Shown piece by piece: positions 1 to 13,476 of a stretch of DNA of 64,000 nt. This DNA comes from Hofstenia miamia (Eukaryota; Xenacoelomorpha; Acoela), in assembly GCA_004352715.1 (NCBI GenBank), contig SCFE01000009.1:3147407-3211406 (forward strand), in the 5' to 3' direction. Position numbers and translations under genes: made by a program. The notes under the pieces are model-generated. The model did not search any database and was not told where the DNA came from. It saw only the letters and a list, made by a program, of their open reading frames with translations. Within the stretch, counting starts at the first letter, position 1, and every line of letters begins with the position of its first letter.

Positions 1-3000
1 ATATTTAGCTTCATTATATTCTTATCAAAATATAAGATAGCTGTGTCTAATGAATTGAGTAAATTTGTATATAATAAAGTATCATTAGCATACTGTATGC
101 AATTTATTTCATTTTCATGTCATTTACATATATGTAAATGGTTAATTATTATTGAATAAGATGTTATGTTTAAAATTTTTACGTATTATCTGTTATTTAA
201 ATGTGCTAATTAAATTTATTGCTGATTTTTCAAAATTGTATATTGGTTGTAGTTTATTTATTGGGATATTGTGATCAATCGAATGGAATGTCTTTAATAA
301 ATCTAGAGATAAAAGAAATACACTTTGGTTTTTTCTCCAATCATCTAAGACATGAATTAAGGCATCCTTTGTTGATAAATTGTAATAATCGAACTAAATT
401 ATATTCCTCAAAATAATTATTCCTTTAGTTATATATTATTTTTTTATATATTTTACTTAAATTGGTATATAATTATATACATCATTATAATTAATAGGGA
501 TGTGTCGGAATCCGTTATCCGGTAAAATCGACAATTTCACAACCGGATCGGGATATCCGGTAAAATTTAAATTGTTTACCGGATTTTACCGGATAATATA
601 TTCTGAAATAAAACTTGATTTAAAAATAAAATTTTCGAAAATAAAGCTAAAAATTAGATGGTTTTCAGAAATGGGGTGCAGTTAAATAGGAAGTTATAAA
701 GTCATAAAAAGTCATATTTTTGTTTTTTTTTGAAACATTTAGTAATATTTGTTCCTGAAATGTCATAATTTTGGCATAGTTTCATTAAAATTAAGAAACA
801 AACCTAAGATTCATGCTGGATTGTGACTGCTTTAAATTATTTGAACTTGCCTAATCCCCGAGAAGCAGACTTTAATATACAACGAGCCCAAAACGAGCCT
901 ATTTTAGGCAAAGAATGCTTATAGTTCTACTTGTTAATTTGATTATGGAGATCTTTCTTGTTTTTGCAGTCAGTATGCCTTTCCTATAATCATATTTAAG
1001 AAATGTTTATTAAATAATAAAAGGAGCTATGTAAAAAGTTCTTTTAACACACAATTAATTTTAAAAAAAACACCCAGCTAAAACAAGCCTCATTCAAAGA
1101 TTTTATGTGGCGAGCCGAGCCTAACTTACACAAAATTGAAACAAGTCGGGCTTGGAAATGTCGGCTCATTGACAAGTCCCCGAGAAGTTTAATTACTAGC
1201 TAATTGTTGACCAGACCCGACCAGAACCAATGGCCGACGCGTTTCTAGGACTGACCATGTATGTGGCAACTTGAAAAATATTAAAGAAACTATATACATT
1301 GTAATTTCATGGATTTTGCAAGACACACGTGTTGCAGAATTGTGCACTGCGTATTCAGGCAAAATATATGAGGGTTAATAATCTCATTGCTTCAACTAAG
1401 ACTGCTATCATAAAAAATCAAAGTTGTTCAATGTTTGACAGAGTTGAAATTCTACCAGATGATGCTACTACTCCCACAAATGATACCTATTAAATAAAAG
1501 CCTATATCAGATCACCATTGGAAAATAACGGTTTCAATCCTATAATGGAAGAAAAGGAGATCGACATTTAATCAGTATTGTACGCTAGATTATCAAAATG
1601 TTAAGTAATATCGGCTGCAGTGGGAGAAGTTTCTCTATGTTGAGAAATCTTTTAGCCTATGACAGAAATTTTAACCACAATAACATATGAAAATTTATGT
1701 GCAGTTATTATGAGTGAAGTAGTTGCTTTAAAAAATTGACTTTTTGTTATGCAAGAGTTTTTTTATTTGTTTTATATCTTGTTCTCAGAAATAGAAAACG
1801 TTTAATATTTGTGAACGAAGTTTTAACTCCAGTGTTTCAAAAACATCAGATAACCAATCTCGCAATGTGAACAATTTAATAAGTTTCTTTTGTAACATTT
1901 AAAGGCTGAAGGATATAGGCTACAAAAGGCGCGGAAAATAAAAACACCAGGAAGATTGTGAAAGACACTTCTAGTGTACAAGCTTGACATTAATTTAAAT
2001 TTTTGATTCAACATTTCGCATTGCCTCAAATGTAATAATTTAAAATTAGAGATATTTTGCTTAATGATATTGTAATTGAAATTATTTTTAAATACTGAAT
2101 TGCTTTAGAAAGGCAAATAATTTCTAATTAATCACAATCAACGACTTGTTCTATTTGGGGCAATAAAATTTGTCTTGTCGAGATTAATAGCTATTTTTGA
2201 ATAAATTTAATTGAGTTACAGCGCACTATGAACGTGAGGCAAATTAGCTATATTATAAATTACGAGTGAGAAAACCTAGTAAATTGCGTAAGCCGAAACA
2301 TTCCCATCAGGTATTTCTGACAGCACAAGCATTCCTCATAAAATTAATTCTAAGCTAAATGAAACACGTAAAATAAAATCAGGTATCTCATATTATTCAG
2401 ATGCCTGAGGGAGCAATAAGAAATCGATCTTCGTTTACAAAAACTAAAATTGTTTAATTTTGACAAGTTATTAATGGGAAACTGAACTACTCATTTTAAC
2501 AACCTAGGTTTCTTTTAACTCACTTATCATAGATTACAGTAAATAACTTGCAAGCTCGAACCTTTTCAGTTATAAACCTATGTATATTTCAATGGTTATC
2601 ATATTAAGAGGGTACAACCTACAAACAATTATGATTTTTCATATTTTTCTAACTTATAGTTTTGTAGTTTTTAAATTTGAAGCAAAACAGGAATGATACT
2701 GAATAACAAAACATTGAAAGAGGTGTAAAGCATCTTGCAGGTGGGTTTTAGATCATGTTATAATGCGGCTCTGAAGTTATTGCGCGATAACTAGAATACA
2801 TATATAATTCCCTATTTATCAACAATTAAACTTGCGATTGGCATATCATTCTTACTTGAAACTTCGACTGTTTGTGAAAAACTGTTTTGTACATCAACAA
2901 AAAATTTTCAATATTTATTTCAGTTACTTTATGGATTATTGCATATTAGTGAGGTGAATATGACACGCAATATGCCAATTTATGAAAATTAGCAATGGTA

Positions 3001-3290
3001 ATGAATTTTTAGAAAATATTATTATAGCTGCATAGAGCATGAATTAACGAATAATAGATGTATGTTAATACTATTTATGGCGTGATTAATTTTGCTGGAA
3101 ATCATGAGAATGCATTTCGTTCAAAACACATTTCTTAATGTTATGATTTAAGAGTAAATGTACAAAGACATCCGCGATGTCGCATTAGGTAAATTACATT
3201 TATATACAATAACGTACAAAATGAATAAAACAGCTATAGCACATAATTTCTCATGATTTTAATCGATTTCTAACAAAGACACTAGAATAA
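1..3290. other. Gene-free AT-rich stretch with cryptic repeats
   Basis: I see no supported gene here. At about 500-600 the word CCGGTAAAAT and its complement recur several times. At about 880-1210 GAGCC/GAGCCGAGCC words and CCCCGAGAAG recur. Such self-similar GC-containing islands in AT-rich DNA often are subterminal regions of hAT elements. Around 1250-1750 there are broken reading frames that could be transposase remnants, but I cannot assign them. Confidence 0.4.
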
Positions 3291-3297
3291 GCATGTG

Positions 3298-6200
3298 TCA
3301 TGAAGGCTCAAAAACCTGACTGCATGTTGTGTTACAAGGGAAACAGTTCTGAGGGTGAGTGGAATTTTGCAGTTTTAATAGAACGTGGTTATTGGAAGGA
3401 CGTTTATGCAGCATAGTTAGTGCTTGCTGTGCAGCTTCGGCACTCAGCATCAATCCCTGAGATAAAAGTGCGTGATCAACAGATTGGCAAAATTCTGAGT
3501 TTAAGCACAGTTTTTTAACAGTGTCTCTGTGTTCAGTAAACATTTTTTCACATGTTGGCTCAGTAGAAAACGTTAAAGCAGGATTTTCTTCTCCTGATTC
3601 CGTATCTGATCCAGTTTTCGACCGTGATGGATTAACGGAACTAAACATATTAAACTGAACTAATACTGATAAAGAAAGCAATACGAAAAATTTATTAATT
3701 TAATATACAGGTATGTCCAAAGGTTTTGGCATGCCATGCGCGTAACAATTATTAAAAACGTGTGAATTAAATTTTTTTAATTGTTTAATCGGACATTTAA
3801 TTATTATTAATAATATTAGTTTATGTAAATGTGACAAAATTTTTAAATTTAGAATTCAAAGTTTTCTATTCTTAAACTGTCCATAATGTTAAAATTTTGA
3901 AGAAACTCCATTTAGACTTAGCATAAGTTCATGAAAATTTGTACATACAGCAGATTTTTGTCAGAAACTATAATGTAAACAAAAAATAAAACCTTTACTG
4001 AAGCCTAAGCATGGGTAACGGCAAAAAATTAAGTCAAATCCAATATGGAACGCACAAGAAAAAATTAACTGTTGTATAAAAAATTTTATTATATAGTAGG
4101 TGAAAAAAATACTTGAAACCGATATGTTTCGAAAACCGCATATTTATTGCGTAACTACTAAATATTTACAATAATGAGTAAAATGTTATATATAAGCAAA
4201 ACTCATGTACTTAATACGGATAGAACTGATAAAAATGCTTACACAATAAAATTAAATAGTAATTCAAAATTCAGTATTCCAAAATTAAATTAAGCAACTT
4301 CCAAAAATATTGTATCGTTCAAGTAATTTTGCCATCCTGTAGGTGTTTGACTATACACAAACGGAAAAATAAGTTCAGTTAAAATGGAAAAATAGCCACC
4401 ACGCCTACTTGCGGTTATTGGGAAATGTGATCAAAAGAAAATAGCTCAACAAAATTTAAAAATTAAAAAAATGACTAAATTCAACTTAAACCAAAAAACA
4501 AAACACACAAACAGAGAAAGTGTAAAAAACTTACGATGTGGGAATAACATTACAAAGATGCGAAGGAAAGACAGAATCGAAGGAATGCTTATAGGAATCG
4601 AACACGTTGGAAAGCCGATCCAAATATAGTCTACCTCCGCGACCAACGCGTCTTCGAACATAATCCACAGATTGTTGCTTTGGTACATAAGAAACCAAAT
4701 GAAAATGTTTAAGAGCGTGTGAGTTAATTTCTTCATTTGAAGGATAGAAAGACCGGGGCTAAAAAATGGTTTGTTTAGTTAGTAGCATATTAAAAAGGAC
4801 GAAGGAAATTTTGGAAAACAACTTACAGCATAGTAACTACACTTGGAATTTCTGCGAAATACGAAGTTTGATTCACGTAAACGCTTTTCCTCTTCTTCAG
4901 TTTCAGAAACAGATTCCTAAATGTGGTGTTAACTATCATAAATAACAAAATGAACACTTTAATGATATTTAAAATTCAGTAATATCGCCTGCACAAATAA
5001 ACTAATATATATTTATTTAATAGCATTTAATAAACACAGATGGTAAGACTATCTATTTTACATAGTATCTAATAGAAAACATTAATTGCGACATACATGG
5101 TATATAGGTAAAATTCCAAAACTGATGCAAATTATAAAACACTGAAGACATGGACAAAAATAAATGAAACTTTGAAAATCGAGATTCAAAAATAAATTAT
5201 GAGTAAAAATCAAAACAATAAAGTTCTTTAAAGGATGTGTTCAATACTTTAAACAAGGGTTTCGAAGAGTTTTGGATCAATGCTAATTGACCAATCACAA
5301 CAAGTGGATTAATTTCAATCCTATCAGTTTAGTTGTAGTAATTTTCATATTGATTGTTGGATAGCCAGGGATGTAAAATATGGTATAGTAATATTATTGT
5401 AGCTTTAAATCCCATTATTGATATGGTGATTATGCTCGCAATAAATAATTGCAATAATGGCAATTATGGGAAAAAAGAAAAATATGGTAAATTAAAATCA
5501 AAATTGGAATGGTTAAATAGCATACTGTAAGTCAAAAGTTTTAGTTTCTACTTGGATTTAAACAATATTACCCAACATAGTTCGGATAATACTGAATAGA
5601 TACTCCACTGTGGGTTTGGAACCCAATACGGTTCAACTGAAGCCTGTAATTACTGGTCGGCATGCCGTTTAAACAATTCTAAAAAAGTCGAAAATTTAAT
5701 CGACCAAAATTAAGCAAAAATGCCTTTTTTTGTAAAAAGAGAATATATTTAGTTTGGGAGAAAATACTAAAAAATTGCAATTGAATAATATTTACATTTA
5801 ACTTTCAGCAATCTCATTAAATTAACTATAAATTGAGGTTTTCTGGCTTTTTGCAAACAACCAAAATTGTAGAAGCAAATTTTGAAAAAATGGGTAATTA
5901 TCTGATGTAAATCACAAAAGCAAACTGTGCCGGGTCATTCGGAGTATTTCTATTTACATGATTGATGAATGGTTGCGGCACTAACTTGAGAAATAAATAA
6001 TTTTACTATATCAAAATCGACTTAAAAAATTGATTGATATCAATATAAATATAGCAAAGATCTTTGCGGCGCGGTCGAATTTCAAGGCTCATCTTAAAAT
6101 GGCAAATAAATAGAAAAAATAGAAGACAGGCTCTATAATAACGCTGTTTAGTTGTATCAAATGTTAAGAAATTCGTGTTGAAAAGCTTTTACCAATCAAT

Positions 6201-9200
6201 TACATAAGCAAACGATGACAATTACTCCAATCAATTCAATTTATGCATGAAGACAAAATTTCTTTACTCATAAGTAGTGAAAGAAATTATGTAGTCAATC
6301 TGTGTTGTGCATGAGTAATGTGCAATGAGTGGCTGATCAATAGTGTATATTTTGGCATAATCTTTTACAGGCGCAAAATGGCATTTTAATGCGTTCTTAC
6401 GGTTAAAATACACATTGTGCGAATACCATTATGGGACAATTATGATAAAATATGGAACCAACTTCCATATTAAAATCATGTCCTTTCCATTATAGTATGG
6501 TATGTCAATTATTGTCCTTAACCAATTATTGTTTTACACCCCTGTGGACAACGCCAATTGTAAAAATTTCATTGCACCTTGAAGCACCTATATAGTGGAA
6601 ATATTGAAGAATTTGATATAAAAAAACAATTAATAAATTTCTGCATTATGTGTACTTCTAAAATGCCCATTAATTTTCCATTAATGGTCAATTAATTTTT
6701 CATTTTCCCTATTTCTATTAATGGATTTCTAAGAAAAATTAATTTTTGAGTAGCCCTGCCAGGCATTGCATTGCTCATTAAACACTGAGGACTTAATGAA
6801 AAGAGATTTATATGCGTTAGGATTTATTAGTATTTATTCAGAAGGGTTGTAGTTGTAATCTAAGCTGTTTTAGAGAAAGAAGAGTGAAAGGAAAACGCAA
6901 TAAAATCCGTTGTTTCCATTGGCTGTAAATTTGCGCGCATTTTATATAAATAGTGGTTATTAAGCATTAAGTGGTTGTATCATTAATCAGAATATCTTTG
7001 AAAGGAAGCAAGTCAAAATTCTGTATGCGAATAAGTAATACTGGAAAAACCCAAATTAATACTTAAGTCTTTTTCAAGTGAGAGATTAAATTAATTTCAA
7101 TAACATTGTCATCGAATGATAGATGATCGAGTATTTAAATACTTGCTTAAAATAATATTTCATAGGAGTAAAAGTGCCAAATAATAAAAATGTAATACGT
7201 TTGAAACTAAATCCTCGTCGGTACTAGCAGTGTGTTCGTAAGAAGGTGACAGACAAACGGCTTGTGACTGCGATAAAACATCCTTGACAAAATTTTTCCT
7301 CCGATTGTGGTGGATTTTGAGATGCTCTGAGCGCTTCCTCTTACGCACTCCTACAGAATCCTAAAATGAAGAGTGAATTGTTGTCGCGTAAAGTTAAGAC
7401 CTACATTACGATTCCACATTTCGGTCGCATGCTTTTTATGATCAGAAGCATAATTTGGATAACGTTTAAAATTGCGTTCTTCTCGAATCGAGTGTGAGAA
7501 TTCATTGAAAAGGGTGCCATCAAAGTCATTCAATTTGTGTCTAAAATTATAACACATTCACCTCGATATTCAAAATATAACAAACAAGTTACTATGAGAA
7601 CTTGAATTGTAAAAAATCCATGTGAACATCGAATACTAGAACTAGACTACCAACCTGGTTTCGTAAATATCTTGATTAAGTTGCAATAGTTCTTTTTTAT
7701 GACGTTCACGAGTTTTCATTAGCTCTAAAATTTGCCTAAAGAAATGCATCAACATTAAGAATCTTAAAATTGTAACATACGACACTCGTTCTAAATCTCT
7801 TCGTAATCGTAACATTTTTTCAAATGATGTCTCGTCATTTTTGCGATTCTAAATTACAGCACTAAAACGTGTCTTTTGAGTTCAAAGAGTGAAAATGCAT
7901 AAGACGGTTATAGCTACATACCTTACGCGTTTGCATTTTTTCTACTCGTCTTCTAAATGCTACGTAAGGATCGAGGGTTCCCGTAGCATCACGTCGATCT
8001 TGTTTTACGGACGGTATTAAAGAATGTTTCTAAAATAATGAATCTCAGAGTTAACAATAAAACAAACCAACTTACGCTTTCCAATCGCTTGTTAAGCCAG
8101 TAATCATAAACTAACACTACCAAATCATCGCTTTCTTTCAATAAGGCCTTCGCTTCCTTCAAATTCAAAACCTAAAATTATAGTTAGCCACTAACTATTG
8201 CAAAGATTGTAATAGTAATAACTAGGTGTAAATTAATTCTCTGGACTTCGACCCATTTTTTGGAGGTCGTAACCCGTGAGCCTGGTCAGGTAGGGGTAAT
8301 AATTAAAATATTACTCAAAATGGAATTTATTAATAAATGATAAATAACATTTATATTAATATTTGGTGCATGCAGGCGAGTTTAATTTAATCGTGGTTCA
8401 CGTGCACAAACATTCACCATCAGTCATCAATTAACGTATTTTAATGCATTGGCATAAAAAATTAATTTTAAAAATACCTCAAATGTAATAAATAGTTATA
8501 TTATCTTTAAGAGTTGCAAGATAAAGTTCCAGTTGAATTGCTTACTATTCCAAATTTATATTAATTATGGGTGATAAATTTTGTAGATACTATTGTTAAC
8601 TTTAATTGCTGCAATATGTCTCACTCATCTAAGGAAAAATTCCGTAAGCCTTAACCCATGACAGTTAATTTAATCACCTGGCCGTATGGGTCCAACTTCA
8701 TTTAATCATCGCATATGCTTAGAATATTGATCTCAAGGACATGAGCGATGGTCATAACAACCTTTCAAAAAGCTCTATCAGTCTATAATTCACTTATAGT
8801 AGCAAATTCTATAAAAAAATTGGGATTAAATATGGCCTAACACAATAATTATGAAAGTTCTTTTGATTGTCCTCAATGATATACTTTCGAATTTTAAAAT
8901 TTGATGTAATACATTGAAACAATTGAATTTTAGTCGTGTATTAATCTTTATCAGCATCTAATGCATGTTATAAACTGAATATCGGTGACAAGAGTTTACG
9001 ACTAATCTATAAAACTGTAACATGTAATTCAAGCAACTTTCATGGTATTTTTGATTCGAAATTTCAACTGAAAAATGACAACTTCACTATGCTTCAAGCA
9101 AAAGTTCAACAGTATTTAGCGTAGATTGGATAATGAAAATCAACATTTTAAAAATATCTAAAAATTTATGAAATGGATAGCTGAAATAATTATAATTAAA

Positions 9201-11043
9201 AAAATAAAAAATCCGGAATTTCAAAAGACAAATTTGCAAAATTAATTCTTGTGTCGTCAATATATTCCCATTGTGCATAAGCATTTATTCCTGTTTACAA
9301 TTATATGACATTACAGGACTAAAAAAATGCATATGCTTTATTTGGATGGCTTCTAGATCACTACTGTGCAATATTCACCACTGAATTTACGGCACATGTT
9401 TGCCATATATTTGAGCCACAGATTTCAAAATATTGCTAAAAAATGTCAATTTTGGAAAATAGAAATTACGGTGTGAGTCCAGAATATTTCAGGGAATTGA
9501 AATCAAATACAGTAGAAGCTTAAGATCAAGATGACATGAAAGTAAGTATTTACAATAACACAATATGTTAAAAACTGATAATTGTTGAAATCATATTGCA
9601 TCTTTAATAAATTACAGGATAATTCTTCTAACCTATATTGGTAAACTTGAACACAATCATAGGTATATTAAATGTATATACTTATATAAATTATGTAAAA
9701 TATTCGGTAATACAATAAGAAAACAGATTATACTAGTTAGTACACTCAGAACCAGTGCTATTTGCGATACAAAATTGGGTATTTCAGAAAAGTTTTGAAT
9801 ATTCAGAAAGTTTTGTATATTATATTTCGTCCCCTTTAAAAATAATTGACACTGTTCATAGCCTTCTACACACCTCGTCAGGTGAAACCCGATATAGTAG
9901 TATATACACACATCAATGATACATTTGAAAAATTTACGTACAGATTGACCGCTGCATTTTTCTAAACGATCCATCATTGATTCAAATTTTCGTGGAGGAA
10001 GTTCTTTATGCCACTTCACTTGAATTTTCAACCAAGCATCATCGTCAGAATCCATGTCGTAATCAGGTAGTTCTTTCTCACACATTCCAATAACTACTTT
10101 AGACATAAACACACATACAAAAATCCGGAAATAATACCTTGGAAATGAATAAGCTGCTTTGGTTGTTTAATTCCGGCTGGGTAGGTACTTTCATAATCAG
10201 TGATTGATATGTCTGTTTTTGGAACTGGTATTAACAATGGAGGACCTGGCTTATCTGTGGGTGTTAAAGACAGTTGTAAGGCGGTGAGTGCACGCTGCAA
10301 ATGGTGCTCCTAAATAATGAAATTAGAATGTGTTTTATTACATACATTTCTATTAGAAATTTACCAATAAAAATGCAAATTAAGAAAACAAGAAACCATC
10401 ATATAGGTAAACATTCATTTCCTTTAAATACATGGTATATGCTGCTTTTTTAAAGTGTACATCTGAAAATTGTTTAGTGTTACAACGAATTTTCTTGAAA
10501 AATGATACAATTCGATGATCATGAACCAGCTAATGTCTTTCAAACCAAACTTCTTTTACGATGACGTTTATATCATATTCACACAAGTCTATTTCAATTT
10601 TAAAAGAAGTGTACATGCCAAAAATATTTCAAAATAATAAAAACTTGGGAAATATTTTATTAATAAAACATAATATAGTAACAAAATTTTTTAATAAAAA
10701 ATTCCAAGAACGAGTGATTCACATAAGATGGCGTTTCAATGACGTTCAGTGACGTCATCAATAAAAATTTTTTATGAAATATACGCATTTACACAAAAAA
10801 ACAATCAACATTATAAAAATGACACCTTTTCGCACCAACAATAAATTGTATCTTTCCACAATTGACAATTTAAAAGCAAACAGTATTTACCGTTTCTTCC
10901 TCCTTCTCCATACCGGATGGCAGTTGAGGAACGGCCTTAGATGCAACAATGCACTCATTGAGATCAGGAATCTCATCTGAAAGCAATATCGATATCGGTT
11001 TATTAGCATCTAATGCTCGTGTACGAAACGACAATTTGCTCAT
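3298..11043 (-). CDS. EPC: Enhancer of polycomb homolog (EPC1/EPC2-like), 12 exons
   Basis: This encodes a subunit expected in the NuA4/TIP60 histone acetyltransferase complex in the nucleus. I traced 12 exons on the minus strand: 11043-10891, 10309-10138, 10093-9942, 8171-8076, 8029-7922, 7848-7781, 7735-7655, 7540-7405, 7360-7199, 4916-4827, 4758-4535 and 3640-3298. All introns are GT/AG and every phase agrees, giving 1785 nt or 594 aa. The start MSKLSFRTRALD matches the family N-terminus. EHHLQRAL, IPDYDMDS-like, MMDRLEK, YDYWLNKR, DPYVAFRRR, EKMQTRKNRKND and RLRRDL follow in family order, forming the EPcA region. RRRVGRGGR at about residues 441-449 is the second conserved block. An upstream in-frame ATG at 11052 would add three residues. 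The protein is shorter than the roughly 800 aa vertebrate forms, and the C-terminal exon is poorly conserved. ATTAAA lies just beyond the stop, at 3263-3258. Confidence 0.93.
5366..6544. mobile_element. hAT-like nonautonomous element in EPC intron 9
   Basis: The left end reads CAGGGATGTAAAA and the inverted right end CAGGGGTGTAAAA. Flanking 8-mers TGGATAGC (5358-5365) and TGGACAAC (6545-6552) match at six of eight positions, as an aged 8 bp target duplication would. Near-terminal copies of ATGGTAT-type words occur on both sides. No transposase is visible inside, so this looks like a nonautonomous hAT-superfamily element. Confidence 0.6.
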
Positions 11044-11305
11044 TATTGCCATGGACGAAGCATTACGTAAGCCGCCATTTTCAAAATATTAGTTTTCAAA
11101 AATTTTTCTAAATAAGAGAAAATTTATTTTAAAAATTATNNNNNNNNNNNNNNNNNNNNNTCGGTTTATTAGCATCTAATGCTCGTGTACGAAACGACAA
11201 TTTGCTCATTATTGCCATGGACGAAGCATTACGTAAGCCGCCATTTTCAAAATATTAGTTTTCAAAAATTTTTCTAAATAAGAGAAAATTTATTTTAAAA
11301 ATTAT
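10995..11305. other. 21-N gap flanked by an exact 145 bp duplication
   Basis: Bases 10995-11139 and 11161-11305 are identical and sit on both sides of a 21-base N run (11140-11160). The duplicated block carries the EPC first-codon region and its leader. An exact direct duplicate around a minimal gap is the signature of two contig ends that overlap but were not merged, so the second copy is probably not real. Confidence 0.85.
11044..11085 (-). promoter_or_regulatory. Leader and candidate YY1-type promoter of EPC with a short uORF
   Basis: Just upstream of the EPC start, the minus strand reads AAAATGGCGGC followed by TTACGTAA. The first resembles the YY1 core promoter motif and the second a CRE/C/EBP-like palindrome. 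The ATG inside the motif opens an 11-codon reading frame whose TAA overlaps the MSKL start as TAATG. Whether this DNA is transcribed leader or promoter cannot be told from sequence alone. Confidence 0.4.
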
Positions 11306-12248
11306 ATAATAGCTTTAATAGTATGAAACAAATTATTCGTAGATTTTACTGAATTTTATACAATAAAGCAAAATATAATAAACTAAATAATAGTTTATTC
11401 ATAATTGATTTAATGAATCATACTTAAAAATCAAAAAATTTGTTTCAAAATATTTATTTAAAATCTATGTTATTTAAATTTATAAATTAATAAGTTTAAA
11501 GGGCTTTAAGAAAAAAATAATTTCATTAAAATTTTAAACTATTTCTAAAGGACACAATGTACCATTTACGTAACTTTCGATTTCGCTAAAAAGCTATAAA
11601 ATTTGCCTATAAATGTAATTGTTATATTTCGCTGTTAATAGGCAAGTAAGGTGAAACATACATATAATTAAAATTTGGCATAATGAAATTTTTCGAGCAT
11701 TTATTATATATAATTATATTTTGAAATTCAATTCTTCAAACAAGGTGTTCAGCTTACTCTGGTAATAATAACAGATAATCGTATTATTTGTATATTTTGA
11801 AGTAGTTACAATTCAGGTCTTCTTTTAGCATTCAATGACTCTAAACCTTAGGTTAATTTAGCTAAAAGCTATTGCGACTTAATTTTCTGAACTAAGCTAT
11901 GCGATTCCTATTGCTACTATGATTATATTGATCCCAATTTCTTCAGCGATAAATTAATGCTTTCCAATCTGTTTCTAGTGACATTGATATAGATTTTATT
12001 TTCAGGAGAATAGCATTTTATAACTAATTGCATTTTGATTTTAATGTAAGCATCCAGAAGCCATGAGTGCAAAACATAGCCTAAATAGGGAAGTTTTCAA
12101 ATTCCTTTAATTGAGAAATTATCAAAGCTTTTCAACAAACTCTCCTTAGTAATAAAATAACTAATAAATAGATTGTTTTCATATATTTGTACCTACAGAA
12201 ATTTGATGAAGCCAAAATATACTCTCAAAATATTGTTTTCTGTGGATT
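11306..12248. other. AT-rich intergenic DNA, nothing recognised
   Basis: No reading frame, repeat or RNA gene could be supported here. It separates the EPC 5' end from coding-like segments further upstream. Confidence 0.5.
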
Positions 12249-12760
12249 TTAATATGTTCTAGATTTACGCACACTTCTATATAAGTTGGTGTAATTTTCC
12301 CTTTGTTCATCACTAAACCAACCTAAATTTTCATAAAAAAATTCAATCGACATTTCAAAAAATGAAATTTGGTAGACATTCCTGGCAGTATCCCATCTCT
12401 TCACTGTAGCAAGGAAAATTTTGGTTTGTCTTATGCTAAGATTTTGCTTTGCGGCTATTGGAAGGAAATGGAGACCCTAAGAATTTATGATAGAAAAAAT
12501 AACTTACATTGGCTCATTTGTTCCTTCAAGATGTTTTTGTAGGCTAAACATGCGTTCTTCTACATCAGTACATTAAATTATGGGAGTTCAATTCGGTGAA
12601 GTGCATGTTCAGGAGTTTTGTTGATGGCAAGATATATGAAAAACCCCTTATCAGTAGATAAAAATAACAACTGTTACTATTGTGGTTATTTGATTCAGGC
12701 CAAACATGAGAATGGCAAATTGCAAAGGCTGTTGATCATCAAATACCCAAAAATTTATTA
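12249..12760 (-). pseudogene. Coding-like segments of an unidentified gene or broken gene
   Basis: On the minus strand, 12478-12249 is open for about 75 codons and ends in TAA. It includes the words FLATVKRWDTARNVYQ and GWFSDEQREN, which look like real protein. A pyrimidine-rich acceptor ending at 12455 would join in frame to a 52 nt exon at 12559-12508, bounded by GATGTAG and GTAAGT. Further upstream, 12645-12575 reads GFFIYLAINKTPEHALHRIE in another frame, and about 12757-12690 is also open (WVFDDQQPLQFAILMFG). The frames do not all join, so this may be a decayed gene or transposon rather than an active one. I do not recognise the family. Confidence 0.35.
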
Positions 12761-13284
12761 TTCGGGTGTCAAGATCTAATATCATGATAAATGCTAAATT
12801 TCTAAAAATATGCTTCGGAATATTTTATTTGCCATTACTCAAAAGTATGATTTTATGTGTAAAATTCATAATTATCGTCTCAAAATTGACTGAAATCAGT
12901 GAAAAAAATTAAACAACTAAATTTTATGACACATTATTTGTTACTTCTTTCAAGAAATTCATAATTGTCGTGTATGCAGCAAAGGATAAATGTGTTTCAG
13001 TGACGAAAGTTTGCATTTCAATTGGCATTGAGTGTGCTTTAAAAGGCAGTACTGAATCATGTTGCTCAGTTTGTGTAGTATCCTACTTCTGTTATTGTAT
13101 GCTTTGACATTTCACTGGTTGATTGACTTGATTGATAGCTAAACGTATTGAATTTTATAGGTCGTCAAACTGCATTATTTCCCGCAGTGAATGATTTTGT
13201 GTCCTGGTATAATTGCAAAGCATCTGACAGATTCTTTCAAATAAGATAAATAGACGATTCCATTTTTGCACTTCTGTTAATCAT

Positions 13285-13476
13285 CTTGATTTTAGCCCAA
13301 CCAAGACATGTGGTATTCCCTTTTCTGTGTCTCCCCCATTCTGATCTGCCTATTCCTGTGAACTTTTCTCCTCGTTATACTCATCTTGGGTTCAATTTGT
13401 TGCAAACTTAATTTAGTCAGGACACGTGTCCTTGCGCCTCTGCAAAGTCAATTTCTCGCTCTTTAAATAAAGTCAT

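Noticed and set aside
130-170. ATTATTGAATAAG, similar to a known tunicate spliced leader end
   Set aside because: It is followed by ATG rather than a GT donor and has no Sm-site or snRNA-like fold nearby; chance similarity in AT-rich DNA.
4446-4736. A 96-codon minus-strand frame
   Set aside because: It overlaps EPC exon 11 in another frame; the EPC frame has the conserved RRRVGRGGR motif.
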